NCBI RefSeq assembly: GCF_001941625.1
Contig: NZ_CP016076.1
Span: forward strand, 5,812,001 to 5,876,000
DNA length: 64,000 nucleotides
Reading direction: 5' to 3'
Origin: Actinoalloteichus fjordicus
GTDB lineage: Bacteria; Actinomycetota; Actinomycetes; Mycobacteriales; Pseudonocardiaceae
Of this stretch, positions 16,795 to 27,566 are shown piece after piece. The notes below the pieces were generated by a model. The model made no database searches and was not told where the DNA came from. It was given only the letters and a program-made list of their open reading frames with translations. Position numbers and translations under genes: made by a program. Every line of letters starts with the position of its first letter. Within the stretch, counting starts at the first letter, position 1.

Positions 16795-16835
16795 GCCCGC
16801 CTGCGACGCCGAGGGGGACGGCACCGCAGGCGGGC
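16795..16835. terminator. Convergent terminator
   Basis: GCCCGCCTGC (16795-16804) and GCAGGCGGGC (16826-16835) form a 10-bp perfect stem between the convergent DUF5709 and glycerophosphodiesterase genes. Confidence 0.55.
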
Positions 16836-16859
16836 GGCTCTTGCACGCTTTCGTCGAGG

Positions 16860-17735
16860 TCAGCTCGTGCGCAGGATCTCGCGGAGGACCTGCGGGTAGT
16901 CGGTGATCACGCCGTCGACGCCCAGTTCGACCGCCGCACGCATGTCGGACTCCGCATTGACGGTCCAGACGTTGATCTCCAGCCCGAGTGCATGCACCTG
17001 ATCGACGAGCGCCTGATCGGTCAGCGTGTAGCGGGGGTTGGCCTGCTGTGCCCAGGTGGCCGCCTCGGCCAGCTCGGCGTCCGTGGGACGGGCGCTGAAG
17101 AGCAGCCCGACCGGAACCCTCGGCAGCTCGGTGTGGAACTCGCGGGTCTCATCGTGATCGAAGGACTGCACGACCAGCGAGTCGGTGGCCACCGCACGCC
17201 GCAGGTAGCCGGGGATCTCCCGAAGCCCGTCGGCCACCGCCTGGCCGAGCCCCTCCTCGCCCTCGCACACCTTCACCTCGAGCAGCAGGTCCGTGCGCGG
17301 CCCCAGCGCCCGGATTCCCTCGCGCAGGGTAGGAATCGGCTCGCCTTCGAACTCCGGCGACAGCCAGGAGCCCGCGTCGAGTCGAGTCAGCTCGTCGGCG
17401 GTGAAGTCGCTCAGCGCGTAGGACTCGCGATCGGGGAACACCTCCTCGACGTCGGTCGTCCGCTCCAGCGTGCAGTCGTGCAGGAGTACCAGCTCGCCGT
17501 CGGCCGTGCGCTGCACGTCCACCTCGACGGAGTCGGCGCCCTGCGCGCGCGCCGTGGTGATCGCCGCGAGGGTGTTCTCGGGGGCGACGCCGGAGGAGCC
17601 TCGGTGGGCGATCACGTCGGGCTGTCCGGAGTCGCCCTTCTCGCCGGCCGCAGCGGTTGCGATCGGCGCGGTCAGGCCCGCGACGAGCAGAGAGATCACC
17701 AGGGCCGGTCGTGCCGACCGGGCGGAGAGACGCAT
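16860..17735 (-). CDS. Secreted glycerophosphodiester phosphodiesterase
   Basis: A 291-residue GDPD-fold enzyme. A Sec signal peptide (MRLSARSARPALVISLLVAGLTAPIATAAA) precedes the domain. The catalytic HRGSSGVAPENT lies near residue 44, followed by metal-binding E-V-D-V and the second catalytic His in ELVLLHDCTLERTT; C-terminal GVITDYPQVLREIL is typical. It should hydrolyse glycerophosphodiesters (from phospholipids or teichoic-acid-like polymers) outside the cell to glycerol-3-phosphate. AAAGGA precedes ATG 17735, and the upstream in-frame codons are not needed. Confidence 0.88.
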   Translation of the reverse strand: MRLSARSARPALVISLLVAGLTAPIATAAAGEKGDSGQPDVIAHRGSSGVAPENTLAAITTARAQGADSVEVDVQRTADGELVLLHDCTLERTTDVEEVFPDRESYALSDFTADELTRLDAGSWLSPEFEGEPIPTLREGIRALGPRTDLLLEVKVCEGEEGLGQAVADGLREIPGYLRRAVATDSLVVQSFDHDETREFHTELPRVPVGLLFSARPTDAELAEAATWAQQANPRYTLTDQALVDQVHALGLEINVWTVNAESDMRAAVELGVDGVITDYPQVLREILRTS

Positions 17736-18295
17736 GGGGGTTCCTTTCGACGAGCCGTCGCGGCGGGGTGCCACCGGAGGTCACCCTGACAGACGCGTTA
17801 CCGGATCGACACCCCCGAAGTCGATCTCCGCCGTTGATCGGCCGTCCCTCCCCGGTCCGTGGTCCGAGCAGGCTGGATCGACGAATCCGCAGGCAGCAGG
17901 CCTTCCGCCGCAGGAAGCGGCCTTGGCGGGCTCGTCGCGGCGGGCGGGCGCGGGTCGACATCAGACGTCTCGCAGAGTTCGCGTTCCGGACGATCGGCGT
18001 TGGTCGAACGGACGCCGGGCCACGGCTGATCGGACGCCGTGACACCGGATCGGCTGCCGATGCCTGCGGCCGTCCGACGCCGAGACCGGCACCGTGCTCC
18101 GGATGTCGAACCCGCCCGCCGCGACCCCGTGCGGCGCGCGGCCTCGGCGCAACTGCGGCGCGAGCGAGCGCGGCCCACCCGGCAGGATTCGATAGCCGGG
18201 ATGGCAAGTAAACAGACCGGTGAGTCTCTGCGGCCGCACGACTGCGTCCACAGGGGCCAGCCGGGGTGCGCGTCGGGCTGATCGAGCCGCGCCGG
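17736..18295. other. Gene-free stretch
   Basis: 560 bp between the glycerophosphodiesterase start and the amidase stop. Open frames on both strands are Arg-rich and overlap without codon bias. I see no repeat or hairpin worth naming. Confidence 0.4.
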
Positions 18296-19399
18296 TCAGC
18301 CGACGAGCGCGGCGACCCTGGTGCGGATCTCGTCCAGCGTGGGCGCGAAGACGTCACCGGGGCACTGCGTGACCGACCAGTCGCGATGCCCGGAGATGGT
18401 CGGCACCGTCCTGGACGCGTCGCCGGTCGGACTCGCATAGTGCGTGGTGCCGGTCGGGTCGAGCCCGCACAGCAGGCACAGCGCGGCGAGCGTCTCCACG
18501 AGGGCGTCCACCGCCGCCTCGGCGGGCGGCTCCACGGTGAAGTCACCGAGCAGGCAGACACCGATGTTGCCCGCGTTGTGACTCCCGACGTGCCCGGCGA
18601 GGACGGAGCGCGCCGCGCCCACCGAGGGAATGCCGTCGAAGACCGGCATCGTGTCCGAGCCGGAGAACCGGCCCTCGTAGACCTGGCCTTCCGGGTCGAT
18701 CAGCAGGTGGTATCCGAGATCGCCCCAGGCCCGGTCCACCGCGTGAAACCGATAGATGGCCCGGACCGAGGCAGTCCGGTCCGCTTCGAGTTCGATGGCG
18801 GAGTGGTGCACGGTCAGACACTGCACCGGATTGAACGTGGCGGGCCAGGTGCGCAGGGACTCGTCGGCTCCCCAGCCCGCGCGGCTGATGGCCTGGAGCG
18901 TCGCACCCGGCATCGGCAGCAGCCGGGGGGCCGAGGTGTCGGCGGCGGCGGGTCCCGCAAGCACGGCCACCGGCTCGAACGGACCGACGCCGTCGTCGAT
19001 CTCCACCTGGAACCCTGTCGCACCCGAGGGGGCGAGCACCAGATCCGACGCCGAGGCGGGCACGTGGTCGGGGGCCTCGGCCGAGGGGCGCAGCGCCTGC
19101 CATGGCCCGAGTCTTCCGTTCGTCTCGAACCGGACCCGGCCGATCGTGGTGCGTCCCGACTCGTCGATCCTGGTTCCGGCGTCGGCGGGGAACAACACGC
19201 CGACGTGGTCGAAGGCCTCGGGTCGGATGACGGCGTCGGAGTCGGGTTCGAGCCCGGTCCCCGATGTCTGAGCGTCCGGGGCTCCACCGATCGGTGCGGC
19301 AGTGACCGGAGCGGCGGCGAACGCGGCTCCCGGCGACCCGACGACCATCCAGGCTCCGACGCTCAGAGCGGCGGTCAGCATCTCGCGGCGAGTGGGCAC
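18296..19399 (-). CDS. Secreted N-acetylmuramoyl-L-alanine amidase (PGRP/Amidase_2)
   Basis: A 367-residue exported amidase. The N-terminus MPTRREMLTAALSVGAWMVV has twin arginines before a hydrophobic core, so Tat export is likely. A beta-rich ~150-residue region follows (VGVLFPADAGTRIDESGRTT...), then the amidase/PGRP domain from GWGADES: zinc ligands in LTVHHSA, the conserved YHLLIDPEGQVYEGR, HVGSHNAGNIGVCLLGDF, and the late SGHRDWSVTQCPGD with His and Cys ligands. It cleaves the lactoyl-alanine amide bond in peptidoglycan. AAGGAG precedes GTG 19399. Confidence 0.88.
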   Translation of the reverse strand: MPTRREMLTAALSVGAWMVVGSPGAAFAAAPVTAAPIGGAPDAQTSGTGLEPDSDAVIRPEAFDHVGVLFPADAGTRIDESGRTTIGRVRFETNGRLGPWQALRPSAEAPDHVPASASDLVLAPSGATGFQVEIDDGVGPFEPVAVLAGPAAADTSAPRLLPMPGATLQAISRAGWGADESLRTWPATFNPVQCLTVHHSAIELEADRTASVRAIYRFHAVDRAWGDLGYHLLIDPEGQVYEGRFSGSDTMPVFDGIPSVGAARSVLAGHVGSHNAGNIGVCLLGDFTVEPPAEAAVDALVETLAALCLLCGLDPTGTTHYASPTGDASRTVPTISGHRDWSVTQCPGDVFAPTLDEIRTRVAALVG

Positions 19400-19500
19400 G
19401 GCTCTCCTTCAGGTCGAGAGGTGAAGGCATGTCGTGGTCAGGAAACCCGCGGCGACAGATCGAATCAACTACGACAATTCCTTGTGAATCAATCTCGACG

Positions 19501-19547
19501 AAAACCCCCTGTCCGAGTGGCAGATATCCACTCGGACAGGGGGTTTC
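19501..19547. terminator. Strong bidirectional terminator
   Basis: 16-bp perfect stem (19505-19520 with 19528-19543), 7-nt loop, flanked by AAAA on the left and TTT on the right, so it works for both strands. It follows the GH81 gene on the minus strand. Confidence 0.85.
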
Positions 19548-19642
19548 GGATGTTCAACGAGTATGCAAGCGCCTAGTGGTACTCATCAGAACTCATCAGG
19601 CGGGCCGAGGCCAGAACGATGCGGCGCCTCCGTCCTCAGAGG

Positions 19643-22489
19643 CTAGTTCGCGAACGGAATGCGCAATTCGGAGATGAGCCCCTCCGTCGCCGTCGCGGCC
19701 ACCCGCAGATCGGTCGGTCCCTGGCCGATGGCGTTCCAGACCTCGATCCGCACCGTTCCCGAGTCCAGATCACCAAGACTGCCGCTCTGACTCACCAGAA
19801 CAGCGCCGGGGCCGTACTCCTCCCAGCCCGCCACCGGATCGGTGGCGAAGTACCCGTAGGTCTCGGCCCGGTCCTGCGTTCCGTCTCCGTCGAGGTCGTA
19901 GCTCACGCGAAGCTGCGTGCCGTTGCCGACGATCGCTCCCGCATCGAGGAACAGGGAGAACTCGGTCCTGCCCCCGTCGAACGCGGCGGTCAGTCCGTCG
20001 ACCTCGTACACCAGCGGCTGATGCGGCGTTCCATCGTGATTGCCGCCCGCCGCCGAGGCGATGACGTCGGTCGCGGCGCCGGTGCCGGGCGTCCGGTTCA
20101 GCCCGTTGCCGCCCAGGTAGAGCCTGCCGTCCACGAGGTCGCCGGGCTCACCGGGCTCTTCGGGCTCTTCGGGCTCTTCCGGTTCCTCTGGCTCCTCGGG
20201 GCCGCCCCCGCCGCTGCCGGTGGTGGAGGCGAGGCTGCCTGCGGGCACGTCCAGGGTGGCGCCGTCGGAGAAGGTCACCGTCCTGGCCGAGGAGTCGGGG
20301 TTGAAGGCGGTGTAGGTCCGCTGCCCGCCCTCAGCGAAGACGGCGTAGTGCGCCGCGTCCGAGGTCACCGAGGCGTCGACGTTGCCGACCTCGGCCAGCG
20401 TCGACACCCACTGGTAGGTGTGTGCCTTGGACGAGCCTGCCTCGGGCTCATAGGTCTGCCACTGCGACTCGAACGCGGCCAGTCCCGAGGCCGGGTCCCC
20501 CATCGCCTGGTAGGCCCAGTGGATGTCGCGCCATACCTGGGGTTGGCCGCCGATCCGGTCGACCAGCGACTGGTGCATCGCCTGCACGTGCTCGGGCCGG
20601 TGGCCGTGGTAGAGCGAGGAGGCGGTGATCGGCAGGTAGTTGATGCCGTAGTGCTCCTCGTCGGAGCCGTCCCACCAGATCCCGTAGTCGCCGCCGTCGC
20701 TCCACACCATGCCGACCACGTCGGCCGCGTAGTCCTCGGGGAAGGTGTCCGAGTCCGCGTTCTGCCAGTACGGCGCGACGGTGCTGGCCTGCGTGGTGTG
20801 CAGATAGACGCCGAGGTCGCGGATCTCGTCGTCGCCGGTCAGCGAGCCGAAGAGTGCGACCGCACCCGCGAAGTGCATGCCCTCCGAGGACGACTCCTGG
20901 TTGTTTCCGGAGCCGAAGCCCGCGTGACCGGACGCCCAGCCGTGTCCCGCATAGGGAGAGAACGCGCGCAGCAGCGGGAACCGGTCATCGGTCCGATCCC
21001 AGTTATTGGCGTCCTTGATGACCAGTTTGACCATGCCGCCCCACTGGTCGTCCTCGGCCCAGGCCGGGTCGTACCGGGCGAGGGTGGCTGCGGCGGTGAC
21101 GAAGTAGCCGAAGTGGAAGTCGTGGTCGTTGAGCTCCTGATCGGCGCCGAAGCTGGCCGGGTAGCCGGTCAGTGCGCCCCACTCCTCGTCATAGCGGAAG
21201 AGCGCCGAGTCGCCGGGGCCGGAGTAGGTGAGCCAGTCCTCCATCTTGCCGCGCACCAGGTCGAGCAGCTGGTCTCGGCCCTCGGCGTAGCCGATGGAGT
21301 CGGCGATCGGCACGAGCTGCGACAACCTGCCCAGTGCCTTGCCGACCCAGTAGGTGTCGGTCGAGCCGCGCCACGGGTCCTCGTGGTCGATCTCCTCGTC
21401 GATGAGCTGACGAAGGCGGTCGTGGTCGGCGGAGTCCACCGTCGGCAGGCTCGGCAGGATTCCGTTGGCGGGCAGCGCGGTGCTGAAGCCCGTGCCCTCG
21501 ACCACCCGCATCTCGCCGCGCGGCGAGGCGTAGGTCAGGTCCGTCACGTCGGTCGTCGTGTTCTTCCACTGATGCGGGTACAGCGCGACCAGGGTGCCGG
21601 TCTGCGATCCTTCCTTCGCCTCGGTCTGCACCTGGAAGTCGGTGGTCAGCGAGGCGCCTGACTCGTCGTAGTCCCAGTTCACGGTGGTGCCGGTGACGAA
21701 CGAGTAGGCATAGTCCTGGAAGGTGGGCAGGTCGGCCGGATCGGGCAGCACCGCGACGGAGAAGTAGCCGTCGCCGCCCAGGTCGGCGGTGAAGGCGTTG
21801 CCGGACTCGCTCCAGCTGGAGTTCGACGGCGCGAACAGCGCGTAGTGGTTGCCGTTGACCGTGGCCCCGACGACGCCGCCTTCCTGGTGCCAGACCTCGG
21901 GAGGCGCGCTGAACTCGACGTCGGCCGGTCCGCCGCTGCCCTCCGCGTACACGAAGGGCAGGCCGTGGCCGATGGTGGTCCGCAGCTCACGGGTGCCGTC
22001 CGACCAGTACGGGGTCACGGTCCAGTCGCTGTAGGAGTCCACCCGGGTGTCCGGCGAGGCGAGGCCGGAGAGGCCGAGTCTCAGGTCCTCCTGAAAGCTG
22101 TACTCGTATTTCGGGGCGGTCCCCACGATGCTCGACGAGCTCGGGTAGCCCACGGCGAGGCCGTCACCCCAGGCGTGGAACGCCAAGGGGTGCGGGAACA
22201 TGTTCTCGCCGTGCGGGTTGTCCGGCGCGTATCGCTGGAAGATCAGCGAGGACCACCAGTCGTTGGTCGGCGCGGGCCCGGTGAAGTCGTCGGTGACCTT
22301 CGGGGAGACCGGCTGCCCCTGGATGTTCGACGGTCCGAGCGCCCCGGCAGGCAGGTCCGTGGTGTAGCTGCCTGCGCCGATCGACACGGTCTCGGCTGAT
22401 GCCGTGCCCTGCACGAGCACGAGGATTGAGACGGCTAACGCGGATGTGGTCACCGCTGCCAGCCATTTGGGCAACGTCGCCCTGGCCAT
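19643..22489 (-). CDS. Secreted GH81 endo-beta-1,3-glucanase with C-terminal binding domain
   Basis: A 948-residue extracellular glucanase. Sec signal peptide to about residue 32 (VLVQGTASA). The GH81 domain covers ~35-690, with the family catalytic block NNQESSSEG (E532 and E536) and other GH81 landmarks TNDWWSSL, DHDFHFGYFV and YGHGWASG-like AGHGWASGHAGF. A small beta domain is followed by an acidic Pro-Glu linker (EEPEEPEEP...), and the last ~120 residues form a beta-sandwich like glucan-binding CBM56. It should attack laminarin/fungal cell-wall beta-1,3-glucan. AGGAGG precedes ATG 22489. A LacI/CebR-like operator lies upstream, suggesting sugar-responsive control. Confidence 0.92.
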   Translation of the reverse strand: MARATLPKWLAAVTTSALAVSILVLVQGTASAETVSIGAGSYTTDLPAGALGPSNIQGQPVSPKVTDDFTGPAPTNDWWSSLIFQRYAPDNPHGENMFPHPLAFHAWGDGLAVGYPSSSSIVGTAPKYEYSFQEDLRLGLSGLASPDTRVDSYSDWTVTPYWSDGTRELRTTIGHGLPFVYAEGSGGPADVEFSAPPEVWHQEGGVVGATVNGNHYALFAPSNSSWSESGNAFTADLGGDGYFSVAVLPDPADLPTFQDYAYSFVTGTTVNWDYDESGASLTTDFQVQTEAKEGSQTGTLVALYPHQWKNTTTDVTDLTYASPRGEMRVVEGTGFSTALPANGILPSLPTVDSADHDRLRQLIDEEIDHEDPWRGSTDTYWVGKALGRLSQLVPIADSIGYAEGRDQLLDLVRGKMEDWLTYSGPGDSALFRYDEEWGALTGYPASFGADQELNDHDFHFGYFVTAAATLARYDPAWAEDDQWGGMVKLVIKDANNWDRTDDRFPLLRAFSPYAGHGWASGHAGFGSGNNQESSSEGMHFAGAVALFGSLTGDDEIRDLGVYLHTTQASTVAPYWQNADSDTFPEDYAADVVGMVWSDGGDYGIWWDGSDEEHYGINYLPITASSLYHGHRPEHVQAMHQSLVDRIGGQPQVWRDIHWAYQAMGDPASGLAAFESQWQTYEPEAGSSKAHTYQWVSTLAEVGNVDASVTSDAAHYAVFAEGGQRTYTAFNPDSSARTVTFSDGATLDVPAGSLASTTGSGGGGPEEPEEPEEPEEPEEPGEPGDLVDGRLYLGGNGLNRTPGTGAATDVIASAAGGNHDGTPHQPLVYEVDGLTAAFDGGRTEFSLFLDAGAIVGNGTQLRVSYDLDGDGTQDRAETYGYFATDPVAGWEEYGPGAVLVSQSGSLGDLDSGTVRIEVWNAIGQGPTDLRVAATATEGLISELRIPFAN

Positions 22490-22618
22490 GGTCCGACCTC
22501 CTGGTCGTCGCGATCCCTCGCGGACGATCGACCGTCACGGCCGGGCGAAGGAGATTCGCCTGCGCATGTGATCGTCCGACGGGTTCTCGGGTCTGACTCG
22601 CCACCTGCGCCGGCTCTG

Positions 22619-22632
22619 TGAGAGCGCTCTCT
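22619..22632. promoter_or_regulatory. LacI/CebR-like operator upstream of GH81 gene
   Basis: TGAGAGCGCTCTCT differs by one base from a perfect palindrome and shares the GAGCGCTC core of the CebR box (TGGGAGCGCTCCCA). It lies 130 bp upstream of the glucanase start. Confidence 0.6.
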
Positions 22633-22926
22633 CAGCGAGGTGGGGAAAGTTAACAACGAGATCACGAGCACGGTCAATGGGCCGAACGGCGTAGCCCTGC
22701 AACGCCGAGTACGCCGCCGAGGACAGAAGGCCGCCCGGGGACAAACCTCGCGACCAGGCGATTCGTCGCCGATGACGGTCGCCTGCGACACGAACGGAGC
22801 AACGCCGAATCCCGACGCACGAGATCACAGATTCGGACTCTTCGGGCGGAATAGGGGCAGAGACGCTACCGAAGACGCCTGCGCGCCGAGGCCGCCCGAC
22901 AGGAAAGGCCCGGCCGTCGTCGAGCG
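22633..22926. other. Rest of the GH81 upstream region, no gene seen
   Basis: An AT-rich spot (AAAGTTAACAACGAG, about 22646-22660) next to the operator may hold the promoter. The rest shows no gene. Confidence 0.35.
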
Positions 22927-23121
22927 TCAGCCGAGCCGATCGGACTTGACGGCACCAAGGAACGCACCGAAGGCGACGCGAGAGACGACGAGCGTGCCGC
23001 CCGCCCGATTCTTCGTATCGCGGATACCGAGGACGCCCGGAGCCTGACCGACCTCGACGCAGGAATTGGCTCCCGCGCTGCGGCTGGACTTCCGCCACCG
23101 GCCGATGTCGTCTCTGATCAC
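22927..23121 (-). CDS. DUF397 protein
   Basis: A 64-residue DUF397 protein: WRKSSRSAGANSCVEVGQ, then VLGIRDTKNRAGGTLVVS and a terminal F-GAFLGAVKSDRLG, the full family pattern. DUF397 proteins are almost always encoded directly after XRE/DUF5753 regulators in actinobacteria, as here (GTG 23121 starts 2 nt after the regulator's stop, Shine-Dalgarno GGAGGG). Pairs of this kind have been proposed to act like toxin-antitoxin or developmental switches; the role here is unknown. Confidence 0.85.
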   Translation of the reverse strand: MIRDDIGRWRKSSRSAGANSCVEVGQAPGVLGIRDTKNRAGGTLVVSRVAFGAFLGAVKSDRLG

Positions 23122-23122
23122 G

Positions 23123-23971
23123 TCATCCCTCCATCTCGGACAGACGCTGCCTGATGAGGCGCAACGATTCCCGCTCACTGAGCACGGTGGCACTCAGGCT
23201 AGCGGCAGCTCGCGCGTAGCCCGCCACCTGCGCGGCATCCACGACGAACATCACGCTCAGAAGGCTGTCCAGCGCGACGAGGGGAACGGCCACCGGGAAC
23301 TCGAAGAGCTGGAACTTGGCTTCGTTCGCCGGTGTCCAACCGGAGTCGGCAGGGATGATCCTGATCGACACGTTGTCCCAGCGCGCGAGGTTGACAAGGT
23401 GGCGAAGCTGCCCACGCAGCACCTCATAGCCGCCGATCGGCTGCCGCAGGACTCCCTCGCCGATGATCGCGGTCAGCTGCACCGGCCTGGCACCCTGAAG
23501 CACCTCGGCACGCCCGACCCGTAGTTTCACTCGATAGTCGATCTCCGAGGTGGGGACCTCCGCCGCCGTCATGATCGCCCTGGCGTAGTCACCGGTCTGC
23601 AACAGACCCGGAACCATCAACGGCGAGACGTCGACGATCCGGCCGGCGGTCCGCTCGTAGTGCAGCAGCGAGTGGATCTCCTTGTCGACCCCCGGGATGC
23701 CGGTGGAGAGCTGGCTCGCCGACTGGGCGTCGTCCAGGACACGAAGGACCCGATCCCGCTCCTCGGCCGGAACACCCAGCACCGTCAGGTAGGCGTTCGC
23801 GTCCTTCGCGCTCGGCACCCGAGTTCCCTTCTCCCATCGCGCGATCGCGGTCTGCGGAAGGTCGAGCAGTTCGGCGAGCCGTCGCTGACTCATCTTCGGC
23901 ACTGCTCTGCGGTGCCTGGCCAGCTCGGCGCCCGCAGCCTGGGCCATCGGGTTCAACAATGCTCGCGCCAT
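23123..23971 (-). CDS. XRE-family regulator with DUF5753 domain
   Basis: A 282-residue regulator. The helix-turn-helix is at ~27-60 (MSQRRLAELLDLPQTAIARWEKGTRVP), and a DUF5753 domain fills ~95-275 (LLHYERTAGRIVDVSPLMVPGLLQTGDYARA is diagnostic). TAGAGT lies 6 nt before ATG 23971, so leaderless expression is likely. It probably regulates its own operon with DUF397 and the divergent gene at 24149 through the inverted repeat at 24081-24119. Confidence 0.88.
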   Translation of the reverse strand: MARALLNPMAQAAGAELARHRRAVPKMSQRRLAELLDLPQTAIARWEKGTRVPSAKDANAYLTVLGVPAEERDRVLRVLDDAQSASQLSTGIPGVDKEIHSLLHYERTAGRIVDVSPLMVPGLLQTGDYARAIMTAAEVPTSEIDYRVKLRVGRAEVLQGARPVQLTAIIGEGVLRQPIGGYEVLRGQLRHLVNLARWDNVSIRIIPADSGWTPANEAKFQLFEFPVAVPLVALDSLLSVMFVVDAAQVAGYARAAASLSATVLSERESLRLIRQRLSEMEG

Positions 23972-23977
23972 GCGTGA

Positions 23978-23983
23978 ACTCTA
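23978..23983 (-). promoter_or_regulatory. -10 element of the XRE/DUF397 operon
   Basis: TAGAGT, 6 nt before the start codon. Confidence 0.45.
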
Positions 23984-24080
23984 CGGAGTGCGACGGCGGT
24001 ACGACGCACCGCCACGATGGACGGACACGCCGTCGCGGCGGCCCGCCATCGACGACGGATCACCCGATTGAGCACTGTCT

Positions 24081-24119
24081 GATTGAGTCAGACTCAGACA
24101 GACTAAGTCTGACTCAATC
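24081..24119. promoter_or_regulatory. 14-bp inverted repeat, candidate XRE operator
   Basis: GATTGAGTCAGACT and AGTCTGACTCAATC are perfect reverse complements around an 11-nt centre that itself repeats CAGACAGACT. It sits in the divergent promoter region between the XRE gene and the gene at 24149. Confidence 0.6.
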
Positions 24120-24148
24120 GGAAGGGTTCGACTGAACGGGGTGGAAGC

Positions 24149-24394
24149 ATGTCCGGAATCAGTGTCGATGCGTGGGTGAAGCTGGAAGGCGGCTGTCGTG
24201 TCTCCGTCGACATCGTCGGCGACGAGGCACAGATTCGATTCGGCGCGGTGCGATCGGACGGGATCGATCTGATCGCGACGGAGGAGGGCTTGGAACAGCT
24301 CGTCGAGACCAGCGCGGCGGCGCTGGCCGAGCTGCGGGCGAAGCTGGACGAGTATGAGAAGGCCGAGGCCGCAGCCGAGTCTCCGGCGGCCTGA
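24149..24394 (+). CDS. Small hypothetical protein next to XRE/DUF397
   Basis: An 81-residue protein with no family I recognise. It begins with a short beta-rich part (DAWVKLEGGCRVSVDIVGDEAQIRFG) and ends in an amphipathic helix rich in Glu/Ala/Leu (LEQLVETSAAALAELRAKLDEYEKAEA), which looks like a dimerisation coil. Purine-rich GTGGAAG precedes ATG 24149. Divergent from the XRE regulator and possibly under its control. Confidence 0.6.
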   Translation: MSGISVDAWVKLEGGCRVSVDIVGDEAQIRFGAVRSDGIDLIATEEGLEQLVETSAAALAELRAKLDEYEKAEAAAESPAA

Positions 24395-24787
24395 TCGGGC
24401 GAAGATCGTCGAGACCCCGCCTGCGGGACCGGGCTCCGCCGGCCGGTCCGGCAGCAGGCAACGGCGGCCCCTTCCGACCCGAAGGGGCCGCGACGACTGT
24501 GATCATCGCCCGGCCGGGCGGTCGATCCGCGCTGGACAGGGCCGCGGACTGAGACCACGTCCACGACCAGAACTGCCGGACGTCCGGGGCGGCCCTCCAC
24601 GGGCCGCTCTCAGACGGCTCGACGGGGGCCTCGGACACGGCGCTTCGTCACGACGGCGACGCTTCGAGGGGCGGGGCGGCCTCGCCGCAAGCCGAGCCGC
24701 CCCGAGACCAACCAGGCCCACCCGGACAAGCAGCCGGACCGGTGTCCTGACTTGCGCACCGAACCAGTGAAAATGCACATTACGTAC
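24395..24787. other. Gene-free stretch
   Basis: GC-rich spacer before the toxin-antitoxin pair. Overlapping open frames are Arg/Pro-rich with no coding pattern. Confidence 0.4.
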
Positions 24788-25054
24788 ATGACCAGCGTCG
24801 AGATGGCCGTGACTGACGCACGTAACGAACTCGGACCAGTGACGAACCGTGTCAGCTACGGCGGCGAAACGGTGTACTTGACCAAGCATGGCCGCAGGGC
24901 GGCAGCTTTGGTGCCGGTCGCCGCAGCTGAACTGCTCGAAGACATCGAGGATCTGCTGGACGGCGAGGCCGTCGAAGCCATCCGACGCCGCTTGGCCGAC
25001 GGCACCGAAGGCACCGTTCCCTTCGTGCGACGTACGGAGCGCCGGGATTCCTGA
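24788..25054 (+). CDS. Phd/YefM-type antitoxin
   Basis: An 88-residue antitoxin. The N-terminal DNA-binding half reads VTDARNELGPVTNRVSYGGETVYLTKHGRRAAALVPVAAAELLE, the classic Phd/YefM pattern (the xLTKHGRxAAxLV strand). The C-terminal part (LADGTEGTVPFVRRTE) would wrap the toxin. ATG 24788 is chosen by family length; ATG 24773 is an alternative. It is followed immediately (0 nt) by the toxin frame. Confidence 0.85.
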   Translation: MTSVEMAVTDARNELGPVTNRVSYGGETVYLTKHGRRAAALVPVAAAELLEDIEDLLDGEAVEAIRRRLADGTEGTVPFVRRTERRDS

Positions 25055-25344
25055 GTGTCACAGGAGATCACCTTGACTGCTGCGGCAGACAAGTATTTGA
25101 AGAGACTTGAGAAGCAACAACGCAAGCACGCCGAGAACATCGAAGACGCCATCGAGGACCCCTCCGAAGATCCCCGCCCGCATGGCTGCACCGCGCTGTC
25201 CAGTTACCTGGCGTTCTCCGTATTCGAGTCGGCGACCATCGCCTCTGCTACACCATCGACGATGGGAAGCTGCTGATCCTGATCATCACCATCAGTACGC
25301 GGGCCGACGTCTACCAGCTCGTCCGCCGATACTTCGGCCGATGA
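25055..25344 (+). pseudogene. Frameshifted RelE/ParE-type toxin
   Basis: The first frame gives MSQEITLTAAADKYLKRLEK...DPRPHGCTAL, the start of a RelE/ParE mRNase. About 25200 it loses register. A different frame continues with LPGVLRIRVGDHRLCYTI, then DDGKLLILIITI and DVYQLVRRYFGR up to a stop at 25342-25344, the complete toxin C-terminus. One missing base (or two extra) in the stretch after GCGCTGTCC explains it. The first frame alone stops at 25276 and lacks the active C-terminal strands, so the toxin should be dead while its antitoxin is intact. A sequencing error is the main alternative. Confidence 0.8.
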
Positions 25345-25382
25345 CCACAGAGTGGTACAGCACCGTCACGACCACTCCTTGC

Positions 25383-25432
25383 CAGGACGAGACGGTGACC
25401 CCGCTCTCGGCCAGGGTCGCCGTCTCGTCCTG
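25383..25432. terminator. Terminator between TA pair and aroG
   Basis: CAGGACGAGACGG (25383-25395) and CCGTCTCGTCCTG (25420-25432) form a 13-bp perfect stem, extended by a partly paired TGACCC/GGGTCG. It serves the convergent toxin and aroG transcripts. Confidence 0.65.
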
Positions 25433-25479
25433 AAGTACTCCGTCGTGCCGTGATCACGGCTCGCGAACGGAGCATCCGG

Positions 25480-27566
<2,087 letters not shown>

